A DNA stretch of 64,000 nt from Rhodocyclaceae bacterium. GTDB lineage: Bacteria; Pseudomonadota; Gammaproteobacteria; Burkholderiales; Rhodocyclaceae. The first letter of the stretch is position 1; every line of letters starts with the position of its first letter. A program made the translations under genes and the position numbers. The notes below the pieces were generated by a model that was not told the DNA's origin, ran no database searches, and worked only from the letters and a program-made list of their open reading frames with translations. Below, in pieces: positions 44,013-57,621 of this stretch. The stretch lies in NCBI GenBank assembly GCA_016704145.1, contig JADJAS010000003.1, forward strand, positions 1 to 64,000, written 5' to 3'.

Positions 44013-45275
44013 CGCTGCCGCAACGCCGCTGCGCACGGCGCCTTCGAGCGTGGCCGGATAATCGCCATCGATGTAGTCGCCGGCCAGCAGCAGGCCCGGC
44101 AGTGGCGTTTCCACCCACGGTCGCTTCAAGCCCGGCGTGCAGGCGAAGGTGGCGCGCTTTTCGGCGATGACCCGATGCCATGTCGGTTCAGGCAGATCGG
44201 GCACGATCCGCCGCACTTCGGCGTCGATCCGCATGGCCAGCGCGTCCGCATCGAGGCCGTCATGGCGGCCGGGGCCGCTGATGACGGCGCCGATGACCCC
44301 GGTCTGACCGCGCAGGGCGCCGCGGTCGAACAGCCACTGCGCGTAACCGCCGTCGACGCCGGCCATGGCCACCGGCAGGCGCACCGGCGCGGGATAGCGC
44401 AGGTAGCAGGTGACGATCGGCTGCCAGCGCAACGCCGCGAGTTGCTCGTGGAGCAAAGTCAGCCGTGGCAGGACGCCGAGTAGGGCCGCCACATGCCGGG
44501 GCGCGACGGCGATGATCACCTGCCGGTAAGGGCCGCGCCCATCGAGGAAGTAGCGCTCGCTGCCATCCGCCATTTCCATCGTGACGGTGCCAATGCGCGT
44601 GCCGCGATGGATGGCGGTGCCGCGCGCGGCCAGCCAGCGCGCCGCCGGTTCCGGGAAGAGCGAGGCGAAGTCGGTCGCCGGTAGCAGCAGGTCGCTGGCG
44701 GCGCGGCCGGCGGCAAGGCTGTCGCGCAGCACGTTGACAAAGACTTGCGCGGAAGCTTCCGCCGGCGGCGTGTTGAGCGCGGCCAGGCAGAGCGGTTGCC
44801 AGAGGAAGCGCCGCAGCCTGTCCGGTTGCTTGGCGAGCAACTCGGCGACGGTGACATCGACCGGTAGCCGGAAATGCCGTGCCTTTAGTCCGCGCATGAA
44901 GCGCAGCGCGGCAAACTTCTCGCGCCAGGACAGGCCTTGCGCGCTGGCCAGCGCCCAGGCCAGATGCAGCGGCGCCGGCAGGCGCGGCGCATGCAAACGG
45001 AACTGGCCGGGGAATTCGAGATGCAGCGGCTGGCGTTTCAGGGCTGCCGCCGGCGCCGCAACCAGGCGCATCAGGCGCAGGGTCTCGCCATAGGCGCCGA
45101 CCAGGATGTGCGCGCCGTTGTCGAGCGTCATGCCGTCGATCGCGACGCCGCGTGCTCGCCCGCCCAGCGTGCGCGAGGCCTCGAAGATGTCGCAGGCGAC
45201 GCCGCGGCTGGCCAGCTCCGCCGCCGCCGCCAGGCCGGCGTAGCCTGCCCCGATGATGGCGATGCCGTCAGCCAT
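43965..45275 (-). CDS. hpnE: Hydroxysqualene dehydroxylase HpnE
   Basis: 436 residues. FAD-dependent enzyme of the squalene-associated desaturase family. The N-terminal dinucleotide-binding motif is IAIIGAGYAGLAAAAELASRG, followed by the flavin-family motif LGGRARG. It reduces hydroxysqualene to squalene as the third step of the HpnCDE route from farnesyl diphosphate. The start overlaps the hpnD stop by 8 bases. C-terminal GLLLAGDYIDGDYPATLEGAVRSG is typical of the amine-oxidase fold. Confidence 0.92.
   Translation of the reverse strand: MADGIAIIGAGYAGLAAAAELASRGVACDIFEASRTLGGRARGVAIDGMTLDNGAHILVGAYGETLRLMRLVAAPAAALKRQPLHLEFPGQFRLHAPRLPAPLHLAWALASAQGLSWREKFAALRFMRGLKARHFRLPVDVTVAELLAKQPDRLRRFLWQPLCLAALNTPPAEASAQVFVNVLRDSLAAGRAASDLLLPATDFASLFPEPAARWLAARGTAIHRGTRIGTVTMEMADGSERYFLDGRGPYRQVIIAVAPRHVAALLGVLPRLTLLHEQLAALRWQPIVTCYLRYPAPVRLPVAMAGVDGGYAQWLFDRGALRGQTGVIGAVISGPGRHDGLDADALAMRIDAEVRRIVPDLPEPTWHRVIAEKRATFACTPGLKRPWVETPLPGLLLAGDYIDGDYPATLEGAVRSGVAAALSAYCRIGQPAGRQP
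44455..44477 (+). repeat. AAAGTCAG dispersed 23-bp repeat, copy 10
   Basis: AAAGTCAG then CCGTGGCAGGACGCC, antisense to hpnE, where the gene encodes GVLPRLTL. Confidence 0.8.
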
Positions 45276-46101
45276 GCAGCCAGGCCTTGGCGGCCAGCCA
45301 GAGCTTGCGCGCCGGCGGCAGCGAAATGCGGTGGGTCAGCACGCGGCAGCCATCCTCAACGATCTCGTCGAGCAGGGCGCGGTAGATGGCGGCCATCATC
45401 AAGCCGGGCCGCTGCGTCTTGCGGTCGACCGCCGGCAGTTCGCCGAGCGCGCGGTCGTAGGCGTCGAGTGCGCGACGGACCTGGAACGCCATCAAGGCCG
45501 TGAACTCCGGCGTTGGCCGGCTGGCCAGGATGTCAGCCTCGCGCACGCCGAAACGCGCCAGCTCGTCCTGCGGCAGGTAGATGCGGCCGCGTCGGGCATC
45601 CTCGCCGACATCGCGGATGATGTTGGTGAGCTGGAAGGCGAGGCCGAGGTCGTGCGCGTACTTCTGCGTGCGCCGGTCCGTGTAGCCGAAGATCTCGGCG
45701 GCCAGTAACCCGACCACCGAGGCCACGCGATAGCAATAGAGGTTGAGCGTCCGGAAATCCGGATAACGCGTCAGGCGGAGATCCATCGCCATGCCGTCGA
45801 TGATTTCCTGCAACTGCTCGGCCGGCAGATTGACTTCGGGCAGGACGGCGGTCAAGGCCTGGGTTACCGGATGGGTGGGACGGCCGTCGTACATCGCCGC
45901 CACCTCGCTTCGCCACCAGGCCAGTTTCATCGCCGCGACGCCGGCGTCGCTGCATTCATCCACCGCGTCGTCGACTTCCCGGCAGAAGGCGTAGAGCGCC
46001 ATGATGGCGCGGCGGCGCGGTGCGTCGAGGAAGCGGAAACCGTAGTAAAAGCTCGAGCCGCTGGCGGCGGCCTTGCGCCGGCAATATTCGTCAGGACTCA
46101 T
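45268..46101 (-). CDS. hpnD: Presqualene diphosphate synthase HpnD
   Basis: 277 residues. Squalene/phytoene synthase fold. The two aspartate-rich motifs are in YAFCREVDDAVDECSD (about residue 38) and LTNIIRDVGEDARRGRIYLP (about 160). It couples two farnesyl diphosphates to presqualene diphosphate. The ATG overlaps the hpnC stop (ATGA). It is part of hpnC-hpnD-hpnE for squalene and probably hopanoids. Confidence 0.94.
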   Translation of the reverse strand: MSPDEYCRRKAAASGSSFYYGFRFLDAPRRRAIMALYAFCREVDDAVDECSDAGVAAMKLAWWRSEVAAMYDGRPTHPVTQALTAVLPEVNLPAEQLQEIIDGMAMDLRLTRYPDFRTLNLYCYRVASVVGLLAAEIFGYTDRRTQKYAHDLGLAFQLTNIIRDVGEDARRGRIYLPQDELARFGVREADILASRPTPEFTALMAFQVRRALDAYDRALGELPAVDRKTQRPGLMMAAIYRALLDEIVEDGCRVLTHRISLPPARKLWLAAKAWLHG

Positions 46102-46919
46102 CGCGCGCGCCAGAGGATGCGGGGCCAGTCGAGCGCGCCGAGCACGGGCCGTGCGCGGAAGACGTCGTAATCGACGGCCTCGATTTTTTCCAGGACCCGC
46201 AGGCCGCCGGCGACGATGGCGCGGATTTCCAGGCCGATCCGGCCCGGCAGGACGCGGCCGAGCGACGCGCCTTCGACCATCAGCGACCGCGCCCGCTCGA
46301 CCTCGAACCGCAACAGCCGGCGAAAGTCAGGCGTGGCAACACGCCGCTTCAGATCATCCTCCCTGACGCCGAAGCGCGTCATGTCATCGGCGGGCAGGTA
46401 GCTGCGCGGCACCGGCTTGGCGATGTCGATGCCGACGTCCTGCCAGTGGTTGATCAGTTGCAAGGCGGTGCAGATGGCGTCCGCACGGAGCAGGTTCTCC
46501 GGCGTGTCGGCGCGGAACAGGCGCAGCAGAAGGCGGCCGACCGGATTCGCCGAGCGCCGGCAGTAATCGGCCAATTCGGCGAAGTTGGCGTAGCGCGTCT
46601 TGACGACATCCTGCTCGAAGGCGTCGAGCAGGTCGCGGAACAGCGGCAGCGGCAGGTCGTGATCGGCAATGGCGGGCCGCAGGCGACGGAATACCGGGTG
46701 TTCGGTCGGCTTGTTCGCTTCGATCGCGTCGAGTTCGGCGCGATAAGCTGCAAGCATCGCCAGGCGCTGGTCGGCGGGGAGCTGGCCTTCGTCCGCAAAA
46801 TCATCGGCGCTGCGGGCGAATGCGTAAATGGCCGCGACCGGTCCGCGCAGGGCACGCGGCAGCAAGACCGAAGCGACCGGAAAGTTTTCGTAATGGCGCT
46901 GGTGGAGTTCGGCGTCCAT
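46098..46919 (-). CDS. hpnC: Hydroxysqualene synthase HpnC
   Basis: 273 residues, same fold as HpnD. Motifs YAFARSADDFADEGQ (about 31-45) and INHWQDVGIDIAKPVPRSYLP (about 156-176) are those of HpnC; the first Asp-rich motif differs from HpnD as expected. It converts presqualene diphosphate to hydroxysqualene. The start is 58 bases from the divergent tRNA-Leu gene. No squalene-hopene cyclase gene is in the window. Confidence 0.93.
   Translation of the reverse strand: MDAELHQRHYENFPVASVLLPRALRGPVAAIYAFARSADDFADEGQLPADQRLAMLAAYRAELDAIEANKPTEHPVFRRLRPAIADHDLPLPLFRDLLDAFEQDVVKTRYANFAELADYCRRSANPVGRLLLRLFRADTPENLLRADAICTALQLINHWQDVGIDIAKPVPRSYLPADDMTRFGVREDDLKRRVATPDFRRLLRFEVERARSLMVEGASLGRVLPGRIGLEIRAIVAGGLRVLEKIEAVDYDVFRARPVLGALDWPRILWRAR
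46323..46345 (+). repeat. AAAGTCAG dispersed 23-bp repeat, copy 11
   Basis: AAAGTCAG then GCGTGGCAACACGCC, antisense to hpnC, where the gene encodes ATPDFRR. Confidence 0.75.
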
Positions 46920-46976
46920 GGCAGGATGGCACGCGGATGTTGGCGAACGAGTATATCGGGTAAAATCTATGGTTGC

Positions 46977-47061
46977 GCGAAGGTGGCGGAATTGGTAGAC
47001 GCACTGGATTTAGGTTCCAGCGCCGCGAGGCGTAAGGGTTCGAGTCCCTTCCTTCGCACCA
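46977..47061 (+). tRNA. tRNA-Leu (anticodon UAG)
   Basis: 85 bases with encoded CCA. The acceptor stem GCGAAGG pairs with CCTTCGC. The anticodon loop TTTAGGT gives UAG, reading CUA. The long variable arm CGCCGCGAGGCG marks a class II tRNA, and the T-arm contains GGTTCGAGTC. A TAAAAT -10-like box lies 11 bases upstream (46961-46966). Confidence 0.97.
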
Positions 47062-47121
47062 GTCTTGCGACGGCAGCGCCAGCGCAGTTATCGACATACA
47101 CACAGTTTTCAGGGAATTCTC

Positions 47122-48453
47122 ATGCAGACTCAGGACAACACGGGCGCGCCGGCCGCCGCCAACGCCACGGCGAGCTCGCTGGAGCGCCGCATCGACCTCG
47201 CCATCGCTCGCGCCGAACTGGATAAGGAGGTCGAGCAACGCCTGCGTCACATCGCCAGGACGGTCAAGATGCCGGGCTTCCGGCCCGGCAAGGTGCCGAT
47301 GAAGATGGTGGCGCAGCAGTACGGCATGCAGGCCCATTCCGAGGCGATTGGCGCCGCCGTCGAGCGCGGTTTCAACGCCAGGGTGCGTGAGCAGAACCTG
47401 CGGGTCGCCGGTTATCCGACCATCGAGCCCAAGGCCGGCGGCGCGGATGGCGCGATGGAATTCACCGCCATTTTCGAGGTTTATCCGGACATCGCGCTCG
47501 GCGATGTTGCCGACCGCGAGGTCGAGCGGGCGACGCTGACCATCTCGGATGCCGAAGTGGACAAGACCATCGAAGTGCTGCGCAAGCAGCGCACTACCTA
47601 TGTTCCGGCAGGCCGCGCCGCCGAGAACGGCGACCGCCTGATCATCGATTTCACTGGCCGCAAAAACGGCGAGGAGTTCGAGGGCGGCAAGGCCGCCGAC
47701 TATCCCATGCTGCTGGGCGCCGGCATCATGCTGCCGGATTTCGAGAAGGCGCTGGTTGGCGTCGTCGAAGGCGAGAGCAGGAGTTTCGACGTGGCGTTTC
47801 CCGCCGACTATCATGCCAAGGACCTGGCGGGTGACACGGTGCGATTCGAGGCTGTTTGCAAGAAGGTCGAGGCGCCGAGGCTGCCCGAACTCGACGCCGA
47901 TTTCGCCAGGGCACTGGGCATCAAGGATGGTGATCTGGTGAAAATGCGCGAGGAAGTGAAAAGCAATCTCGAACGCGAAGTCCGCAAGCGCTTGCAGGCG
48001 CGCGTCAAGAACCAGGTGATGGATGCCCTGCTGGCCGTCAACGATGTCGAGGTGCCGAAATCGCTGGTCGAGCTGGAATCGAAGCAGATGGCCGAGAATG
48101 CCCTCAAGGACTTGCAGGCGCGCGGCATGGACGCGAAAAACATGCCGGTCGAAGCGTCTTGGTTCACCGATCAGGCTGTCCGTCGCGTCAAGCTGGGGCT
48201 GGTGCTCGCCGAACTGGTGCGCGCCCGCGACCTGCGCGCCAAGCCGGAGCAGGTGCGGGCGATTGTCGAGGACTACGCGCAGACTTTCGAGGACCCGAAG
48301 GAAGTGGTGCGCTGGTATTACAGTCAGCCGCAGCGACTCGCCGAAGCGGAGGCGCTGGCGGTGGAGAACAATGTCGTGGACTGGATGCTGGCGAACGCCA
48401 AGGCGGTGGATAAGCCCGTCACTTTTGACGAACTGATGGGGAATGCGGCATGA
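47122..48453 (+). CDS. tig: Trigger factor
   Basis: 443 residues. Ribosome-associated chaperone and peptidyl-prolyl isomerase. The ribosome-binding signature GFRPGKVP is at about residues 53-60, and the FKBP-like domain is at about 160-250 (GDRLIIDFTGRKNGEEFEGG). The C-terminal helical arms complete the protein. It starts after the tRNA-Leu gene. The clpP start overlaps its stop (ATGA). A weak copy of the dispersed repeat is at 48320. Confidence 0.96.
   Translation: MQTQDNTGAPAAANATASSLERRIDLAIARAELDKEVEQRLRHIARTVKMPGFRPGKVPMKMVAQQYGMQAHSEAIGAAVERGFNARVREQNLRVAGYPTIEPKAGGADGAMEFTAIFEVYPDIALGDVADREVERATLTISDAEVDKTIEVLRKQRTTYVPAGRAAENGDRLIIDFTGRKNGEEFEGGKAADYPMLLGAGIMLPDFEKALVGVVEGESRSFDVAFPADYHAKDLAGDTVRFEAVCKKVEAPRLPELDADFARALGIKDGDLVKMREEVKSNLEREVRKRLQARVKNQVMDALLAVNDVEVPKSLVELESKQMAENALKDLQARGMDAKNMPVEASWFTDQAVRRVKLGLVLAELVRARDLRAKPEQVRAIVEDYAQTFEDPKEVVRWYYSQPQRLAEAEALAVENNVVDWMLANAKAVDKPVTFDELMGNAA
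48320..48342 (+). repeat. AAAGTCAG-like repeat, weak copy
   Basis: ACAGTCAG then CCGCAGCGACTCGCC in tig, encoding YSQPQRLA. One mismatch in the first eight bases. Confidence 0.45.
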
Positions 48454-49097
48454 TGCATGCGGGCATTCCGGCCAGGGAAAGCATGACCGCCACCGATCCA
48501 CAGGCCATCGGGCTGATTCCGATGGTGATCGAGACCAGCGGGCGCGGCGAGCGCGCCTATGACATCTATTCGCGCTTGCTGAAGGAGCGCGTGGTGTTCC
48601 TGGTCGGCCCGGTGAACGACATCACCGCCAATCTGGTGGTCGCGCAGATGCTGTTTCTAGAGTCCGAGAATCCTGACAAGGATATTCATCTGTACATCAA
48701 TTCGCCGGGTGGTTCGGTCACGGCGGGGCTCGCCATCTACGACACCATGCAGTTCATCAAACCGGACGTGTCGACCCTGTGCATCGGCCAGGCCGCCTCG
48801 ATGGGCGCTTTTCTGCTGGCGGCCGGCGCCAAGGGCAAGCGCTTCTGCTTGCCCAGTTCGCGCATGATGATTCATCAGCCGATGGGTGGCTTCCAGGGAC
48901 AGGCCTCCGACATCGAGATCCATGCCAAGGAAATCCTTTTCCTCAAGCAACGGCTGAATGAAATGCTGGCGCGGCATACCGGCCAACCGATTGACCGCAT
49001 CGAGCGGGACACGGATCGCGACAACTTCCTGTCGGCGGACGCGGCGGCGGAATACGGTCTGGTCGACAAGGTATTGAACAAGCGCGGCGAGTCCTGA
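48450..49097 (+). CDS. clpP: ATP-dependent Clp protease proteolytic subunit
   Basis: 215 residues. Serine peptidase of the ClpXP complex. The catalytic Ser117 lies in GQAASMGAFLL and His142 in RMMIHQPMGG; the Asp is in the RDTDRDNFLSADAAAEYGLVD segment. A short N-terminal extension (first 12-20 residues) is probably processed. The start overlaps the tig stop, an arrangement that couples synthesis. Confidence 0.97.
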   Translation: MMHAGIPARESMTATDPQAIGLIPMVIETSGRGERAYDIYSRLLKERVVFLVGPVNDITANLVVAQMLFLESENPDKDIHLYINSPGGSVTAGLAIYDTMQFIKPDVSTLCIGQAASMGAFLLAAGAKGKRFCLPSSRMMIHQPMGGFQGQASDIEIHAKEILFLKQRLNEMLARHTGQPIDRIERDTDRDNFLSADAAAEYGLVDKVLNKRGES

Positions 49098-49127
49098 CGG
49101 ACCGATCGCGACGACGAGGGAACGGCG

Positions 49128-50393
<1,266 letters not shown>

Positions 50394-50423
50394 TTCCGCG
50401 GTGCCCGCGGTATCGACCGGAAC

Positions 50424-50452
50424 CTTGAAGCGGGCACTGAACGCCCCCATGT
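50424..50452 (+). promoter_or_regulatory. Sigma-32-type heat-shock promoter of lon
   Basis: CCTTGAA with CTTGAA at 50424-50429, a 15-base spacer and CCCCATGT at 50445-50452 match the RpoH consensus (CTTGAA, then CCCCATNT). It lies 44 bases before the lon ATG. Confidence 0.75.
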
Positions 50453-50495
50453 TGGTCATGGTGAGTTGGCAGCCCCAAACCGAGAGGAAAAGCCC

Positions 50496-52910
50496 ATGCT
50501 AGGCGAACGCGACAATCCCCTGGAAAATCTTGAGCTACCGCTGTTGCCATTGCGCGATGTGGTGGTATTCCCGCATATGGTCATTCCGTTGTTCGTCGGG
50601 CGTCCCAAGTCCATCAAGGCGCTGGAAACCGCGATGGAAGGCGGCAAGGGGATTCTCCTGGTGGCACAGAAGTCGGCGGCGAAGGATGAACCCGAGGCCG
50701 AAGATCTTTATCCGATTGGCTGTATCGCCAATATCCTGCAAATGCTCAAGCTTCCCGACGGCACCGTGAAGGTTCTGGTCGAAGGCACGCAGCGCGCCAA
50801 GATCAACCGTGTCGAGGATCAGAAAGCCTTGTTCATCGCCGATGTATCGCCGGTCGCCGGCGACGATGGCGCCGATCACGAGGTCGAGGCCATGCGTCGC
50901 GCCATCCTCGCCCAGTTCGATCAGTACGTGAAGCTGAACAAGAAGATTCCGCCGGAGATCCTGACATCGCTGGCCGGAATCGAGGAGGCAGGCCGCCTGG
51001 CCGATACCATCGCGGCGCACCTGCCAATGAAGCTGGAACTCAAGCAGGAAATCCTCGAACTGTTCGACGTCGGCGAGCGCCTCGAAAAGCTGCTGTCGCA
51101 ACTGGAGGCGGAACTCGACATCCTTCAGGTCGAGAAGCGCATCCGCGGCCGCGTCAAGCGCCAGATGGAAAAGAGCCAGCGCGAGTACTACCTCAACGAG
51201 CAGGTCAAGGCCATCCAGAAGGAGCTTGGCGAGGGCGAGGAGGGCGCCGATCTCGACGAGATGGACAAGAAGATCAAGTCGGCCGGCATGAGTAAGGAGG
51301 CGCTGGCGAAGGCAAATGCCGAATTCAAGAAACTGAAGCTGATGTCGCCGATGTCGGCCGAGGCGACGGTGGTGCGCAATTACATCGAGACCTTGACCGG
51401 CTTGCCCTGGCGGAAGAAGTCGCGTGTCTCCAAGGATCTCAACGCGGCCGAGAAGGTCCTCGACAAGGATCACTACGGTCTGGAAAAGGTCAAGGAGCGC
51501 ATCGTCGAATACCTCGCCGTGCAGCAGCGCGTCGAGAAGGTGAAGGCGCCGATCCTGTGTCTGGTCGGGCCTCCCGGTGTCGGCAAGACATCGCTCGGCC
51601 AGTCGATCGCCAAGGCCACCAACCGCAAGTTCGTCCGCATGGCGCTGGGCGGCATGCGCGACGAGGCGGAGATTCGCGGCCACCGTCGGACCTACATCGG
51701 TTCGATGCCGGGCAAGATCTTGCAGAACATGACCAAGGTCGGTGTCAAGAACCCGCTGTTCCTGCTGGATGAAGTCGACAAGCTGGGCATGGACTTCCGC
51801 GGCGACCCTTCCTCGGCGCTGCTGGAGGTGCTCGATCCCGAACAGAACCATACTTTCCAGGATCATTATGTCGAGGTCGATTTCGACCTGTCCGATGTGA
51901 TGTTCGTGGCTACCGCCAATACGCTGAACATTCCGCCCGCGTTGCTTGACCGGATGGAGGTGATCCGTCTGTCCGGTTACACGGAGGACGAGAAGGTGAA
52001 CATCGCGCAGCGCTACCTGTTGCCGAAGCAGTTGAAGAATAACGGCGTCAAGCGCGAAGAACTGACCGTGACCGAGGATGCGCTGCGCGACATCGTGCGC
52101 TACTACACGCGCGAAGCCGGCGTGCGCGCGCTCGAGCGCGATCTGTCGAAAATCTGCCGCAAGGTGATCAAGGCGCTGGTGATGAAGAAGCGCAAGAACA
52201 AGATCATCGTCAACGCCAAGAATCTCGACAAGTTTCTCGGCGTCCGGCGTTACACATTCGGCATGGCCGAGAAGGAAAACCAGGTAGGACAGGTCACCGG
52301 GCTTGCGTGGACCGAGGTGGGCGGCGAACTGCTGACCATCGAGTCGGTCGCCGTGCCCGGCAAGGGCAAGACGCTCACCACCGGCAAGTTGGGCGAAGTG
52401 ATGCAGGAATCCATCCAGGCAGCACTCACGGTGGTTCGCCGGCGCAGCAAGCAGCTCGGCATTCCCGAGGATTTCTATCAGAAGAACGACATTCACATCC
52501 ACCTGCCCGAGGGCGCCACGCCCAAGGATGGACCGTCGGCGGGGATTGGCATGACGACCGCATTGGTGTCGACGCTGTCGGGAATCCCGGTGCGCGCCGA
52601 TGTGGCGATGACCGGCGAGATTACGCTGCGCGGGGAGGTATTGCCGATCGGCGGCCTCAAGGAGAAACTGCTGGCGGCCGTGCGTGGTGGCATCCGGCTG
52701 GCACTGATTCCTGAGGAAAACGTCAAGGACCTCACGGAAATTCCGGACACCATCAAGGGCAAAATCGAGATTCGTCCGGTCAAGTGGATCGACCAAGTGC
52801 TGGAACTCGCGCTGGAACGGATGCCCGAGCCCTTGCCCGAGGCAAAGCCCGCCGAGACCATCGCGACGAAAGTGGCGGACGCGACCGATGCCGCCGTGGT
52901 GACGCACTGA
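50496..52910 (+). CDS. lon: Lon protease
   Basis: 804 residues from ATG 50496 behind GAGAGG; an upstream TTG in frame is unlikely. Domain order: N-terminal substrate-binding domain (PLLPLRDVVVFPHMVIPLFVGR), AAA+ domain with Walker A GPPGVGKTS and Walker B PLFLLDEVDKLG, and a C-terminal Ser-Lys protease domain. The catalytic Ser is in KDGPSAGIGM and the Lys in LPIGGLKEKLLAA. It degrades misfolded and regulatory proteins. Confidence 0.98.
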   Translation: MLGERDNPLENLELPLLPLRDVVVFPHMVIPLFVGRPKSIKALETAMEGGKGILLVAQKSAAKDEPEAEDLYPIGCIANILQMLKLPDGTVKVLVEGTQRAKINRVEDQKALFIADVSPVAGDDGADHEVEAMRRAILAQFDQYVKLNKKIPPEILTSLAGIEEAGRLADTIAAHLPMKLELKQEILELFDVGERLEKLLSQLEAELDILQVEKRIRGRVKRQMEKSQREYYLNEQVKAIQKELGEGEEGADLDEMDKKIKSAGMSKEALAKANAEFKKLKLMSPMSAEATVVRNYIETLTGLPWRKKSRVSKDLNAAEKVLDKDHYGLEKVKERIVEYLAVQQRVEKVKAPILCLVGPPGVGKTSLGQSIAKATNRKFVRMALGGMRDEAEIRGHRRTYIGSMPGKILQNMTKVGVKNPLFLLDEVDKLGMDFRGDPSSALLEVLDPEQNHTFQDHYVEVDFDLSDVMFVATANTLNIPPALLDRMEVIRLSGYTEDEKVNIAQRYLLPKQLKNNGVKREELTVTEDALRDIVRYYTREAGVRALERDLSKICRKVIKALVMKKRKNKIIVNAKNLDKFLGVRRYTFGMAEKENQVGQVTGLAWTEVGGELLTIESVAVPGKGKTLTTGKLGEVMQESIQAALTVVRRRSKQLGIPEDFYQKNDIHIHLPEGATPKDGPSAGIGMTTALVSTLSGIPVRADVAMTGEITLRGEVLPIGGLKEKLLAAVRGGIRLALIPEENVKDLTEIPDTIKGKIEIRPVKWIDQVLELALERMPEPLPEAKPAETIATKVADATDAAVVTH

Positions 52911-52918
52911 GAATGTAA

Positions 52919-52947
52919 TTGACCATGATCGGAGGCGTCGGTACAAT
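52919..52947 (+). promoter_or_regulatory. Promoter of the tRNA-Pro/Arg/His cluster
   Basis: TTGACC at 52919-52924, a 17-base spacer and TACAAT at 52942-52947, ten bases before tRNA-Pro. Confidence 0.7.
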
Positions 52948-52957
52948 CCGCGCCTCT

Positions 52958-53034
52958 CGGGGTGTAGCGCAGCCCGGTAGCGCGCCTGCTTTGGGAGCAG
53001 GATGTCGGGGGTTCGAATCCCTCCACCCCGACCA
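52958..53034 (+). tRNA. tRNA-Pro (anticodon UGG)
   Basis: 77 bases with encoded CCA. The acceptor CGGGGTG pairs with CACCCCG. The anticodon loop TTTGGGA gives UGG. The T-arm contains GGTTCGAATCC. Confidence 0.97.
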
Positions 53035-53066
53035 GGCACCGCGCACCCCGATGCTTGCTCGGAGAA

Positions 53067-53143
53067 CCGCCCGTAGCTCAACCGGATAGAGCACCGGCCT
53101 TCTAAGCCGGGGGTTGTGAGTTCGAGTCTCGCCGGGCGGGCCA
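53067..53143 (+). tRNA. tRNA-Arg (anticodon UCU)
   Basis: 77 bases with encoded CCA. The acceptor CCGCCCG pairs with CGGGCGG, discriminator G. The anticodon stem CCGGC/GCCGG encloses CTTCTAA, giving UCU. Confidence 0.96.
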
Positions 53144-53160
53144 GGACAGAGTTTTTCGGT

Positions 53161-53237
53161 GGTGGCTGTAGCTCAGTTGGTAGAGTCCCGGATTGTGATT
53201 CCGGTCGTCGTGGGTTCGAGTCCCATCAGCCACCCCA
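53161..53237 (+). tRNA. tRNA-His (anticodon GUG)
   Basis: 77 bases counting the encoded G(-1) opposite discriminator C, the identity element of tRNA-His. The acceptor GTGGCTG pairs with CAGCCAC. The anticodon loop TTGTGAT gives GUG. CCA is encoded. Confidence 0.97.
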
Positions 53238-53248
53238 CTAAATCAAGA

Positions 53249-53280
53249 GGTTACAAGCGAAATGCTTGTAACCCCTTTCT
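53249..53280 (+). terminator. Hairpin terminator after tRNA-His
   Basis: A perfect 10-bp stem GGTTACAAGC/GCTTGTAACC with a five-base loop, followed by CCTTTCT. It would end the tRNA transcript. Confidence 0.65.
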
Positions 53281-53326
53281 CATTTTCGACATCGGTAGGC
53301 TGATAGTAGGCGTTCGATGGCAATAG

Positions 53327-53479
53327 AGACTGGTTCTCCGGGTTGTGGGCTACGACAATGCTCATGATTACCACCATCGGCACTACATGGGCGCAGTCGA
53401 GAAGATCAGGTTTGTGAGCTTCGAAGTTATCGAGGCAAGGTTCGAGCATGACTGGCTGGCGCTTGGAGGCAAGCAATGA
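53327..53479 (+). pseudogene. C-terminal fragment resembling a TumE-type toxin (DUF6516-like)
   Basis: Open from just after an in-frame TAG to TGA 53477-53479, with no start codon of its own. It reads RLVLRVVGYDNAHDYHHRHY and continues to FVSFEVIEARFEHDWLAL. The YDN-x-H-x-(H)RH pattern resembles the TumE toxin family, in which a YDN...DHRH motif occurs. The N-terminal half is missing. The stop overlaps the next ATG (ATGA), the toxin-first order known for this kind of module. The family link is by recall of the motif only. Confidence 0.45.
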
Positions 53480-53613
53480 AGACCATCATCAAAACAGGAA
53501 ATGTCGAAGGCTTCTTCAATAGTGTTGAGGAAAAGCCGTATCCCGGTCACGGACGCTTCAAAGAGGTCAGAGCGTCGGCGGATAAGGTGGTTCTGGAGGC
53601 TGTGTTTGCTTGA
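53476..53613 (+). pseudogene. Truncated antitoxin-like small ORF
   Basis: 45 codons from ATG 53476, beginning MKTIIKTGNVEGFF. Such a start is familiar from antitoxins paired with TumE-like toxins. After about 16 residues it diverges into a short unrelated tail (ending LEAVFA), so it looks truncated or frame-altered. It is translationally coupled to the upstream fragment. Local GC is lower than in the neighbours. Confidence 0.4.
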
Positions 53614-53757
53614 ACCGGAAGGGTCGAAACGGCCACTCAACCCTGTCTAATTGAACATGATCAGGCCTTCCCCACCAACGAGGACGAACTGTTCGCGTTC
53701 GTCGGGCTGTTGGCTCGTTGGCGCTCAGTAGCGGGCGACGATCTGGTCACGACGTGA
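53614..53757. other. Remainder of the intergenic tract before the hybrid kinase gene
   Basis: The 520 bases between tRNA-His and the kinase gene (53238-53757) contain the terminator and the two fragments above. The remaining part has an open stretch reading HDQAFPTNEDELFAFVGLLA to a TGA at 53755-53757 without a credible start. It may be another gene remnant. No integrase or direct repeat of the tRNA 3' end was seen. Confidence 0.4.
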
Positions 53758-57552
<3,795 letters not shown>

Positions 57553-57621
57553 GGCGTTGGTCCGCCCACCCGGGTTACGAAGCGCTCGGCAAGGGCCGAT
57601 TCCGCGGCCTGGTCGTCCTCG

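Noticed and set aside
53161..53280. tRNA-His as an active attachment site of an integrated element
   Set aside because: No integrase gene and no direct repeat of the tRNA 3' end was found in the following sequence; only gene remnants are visible.
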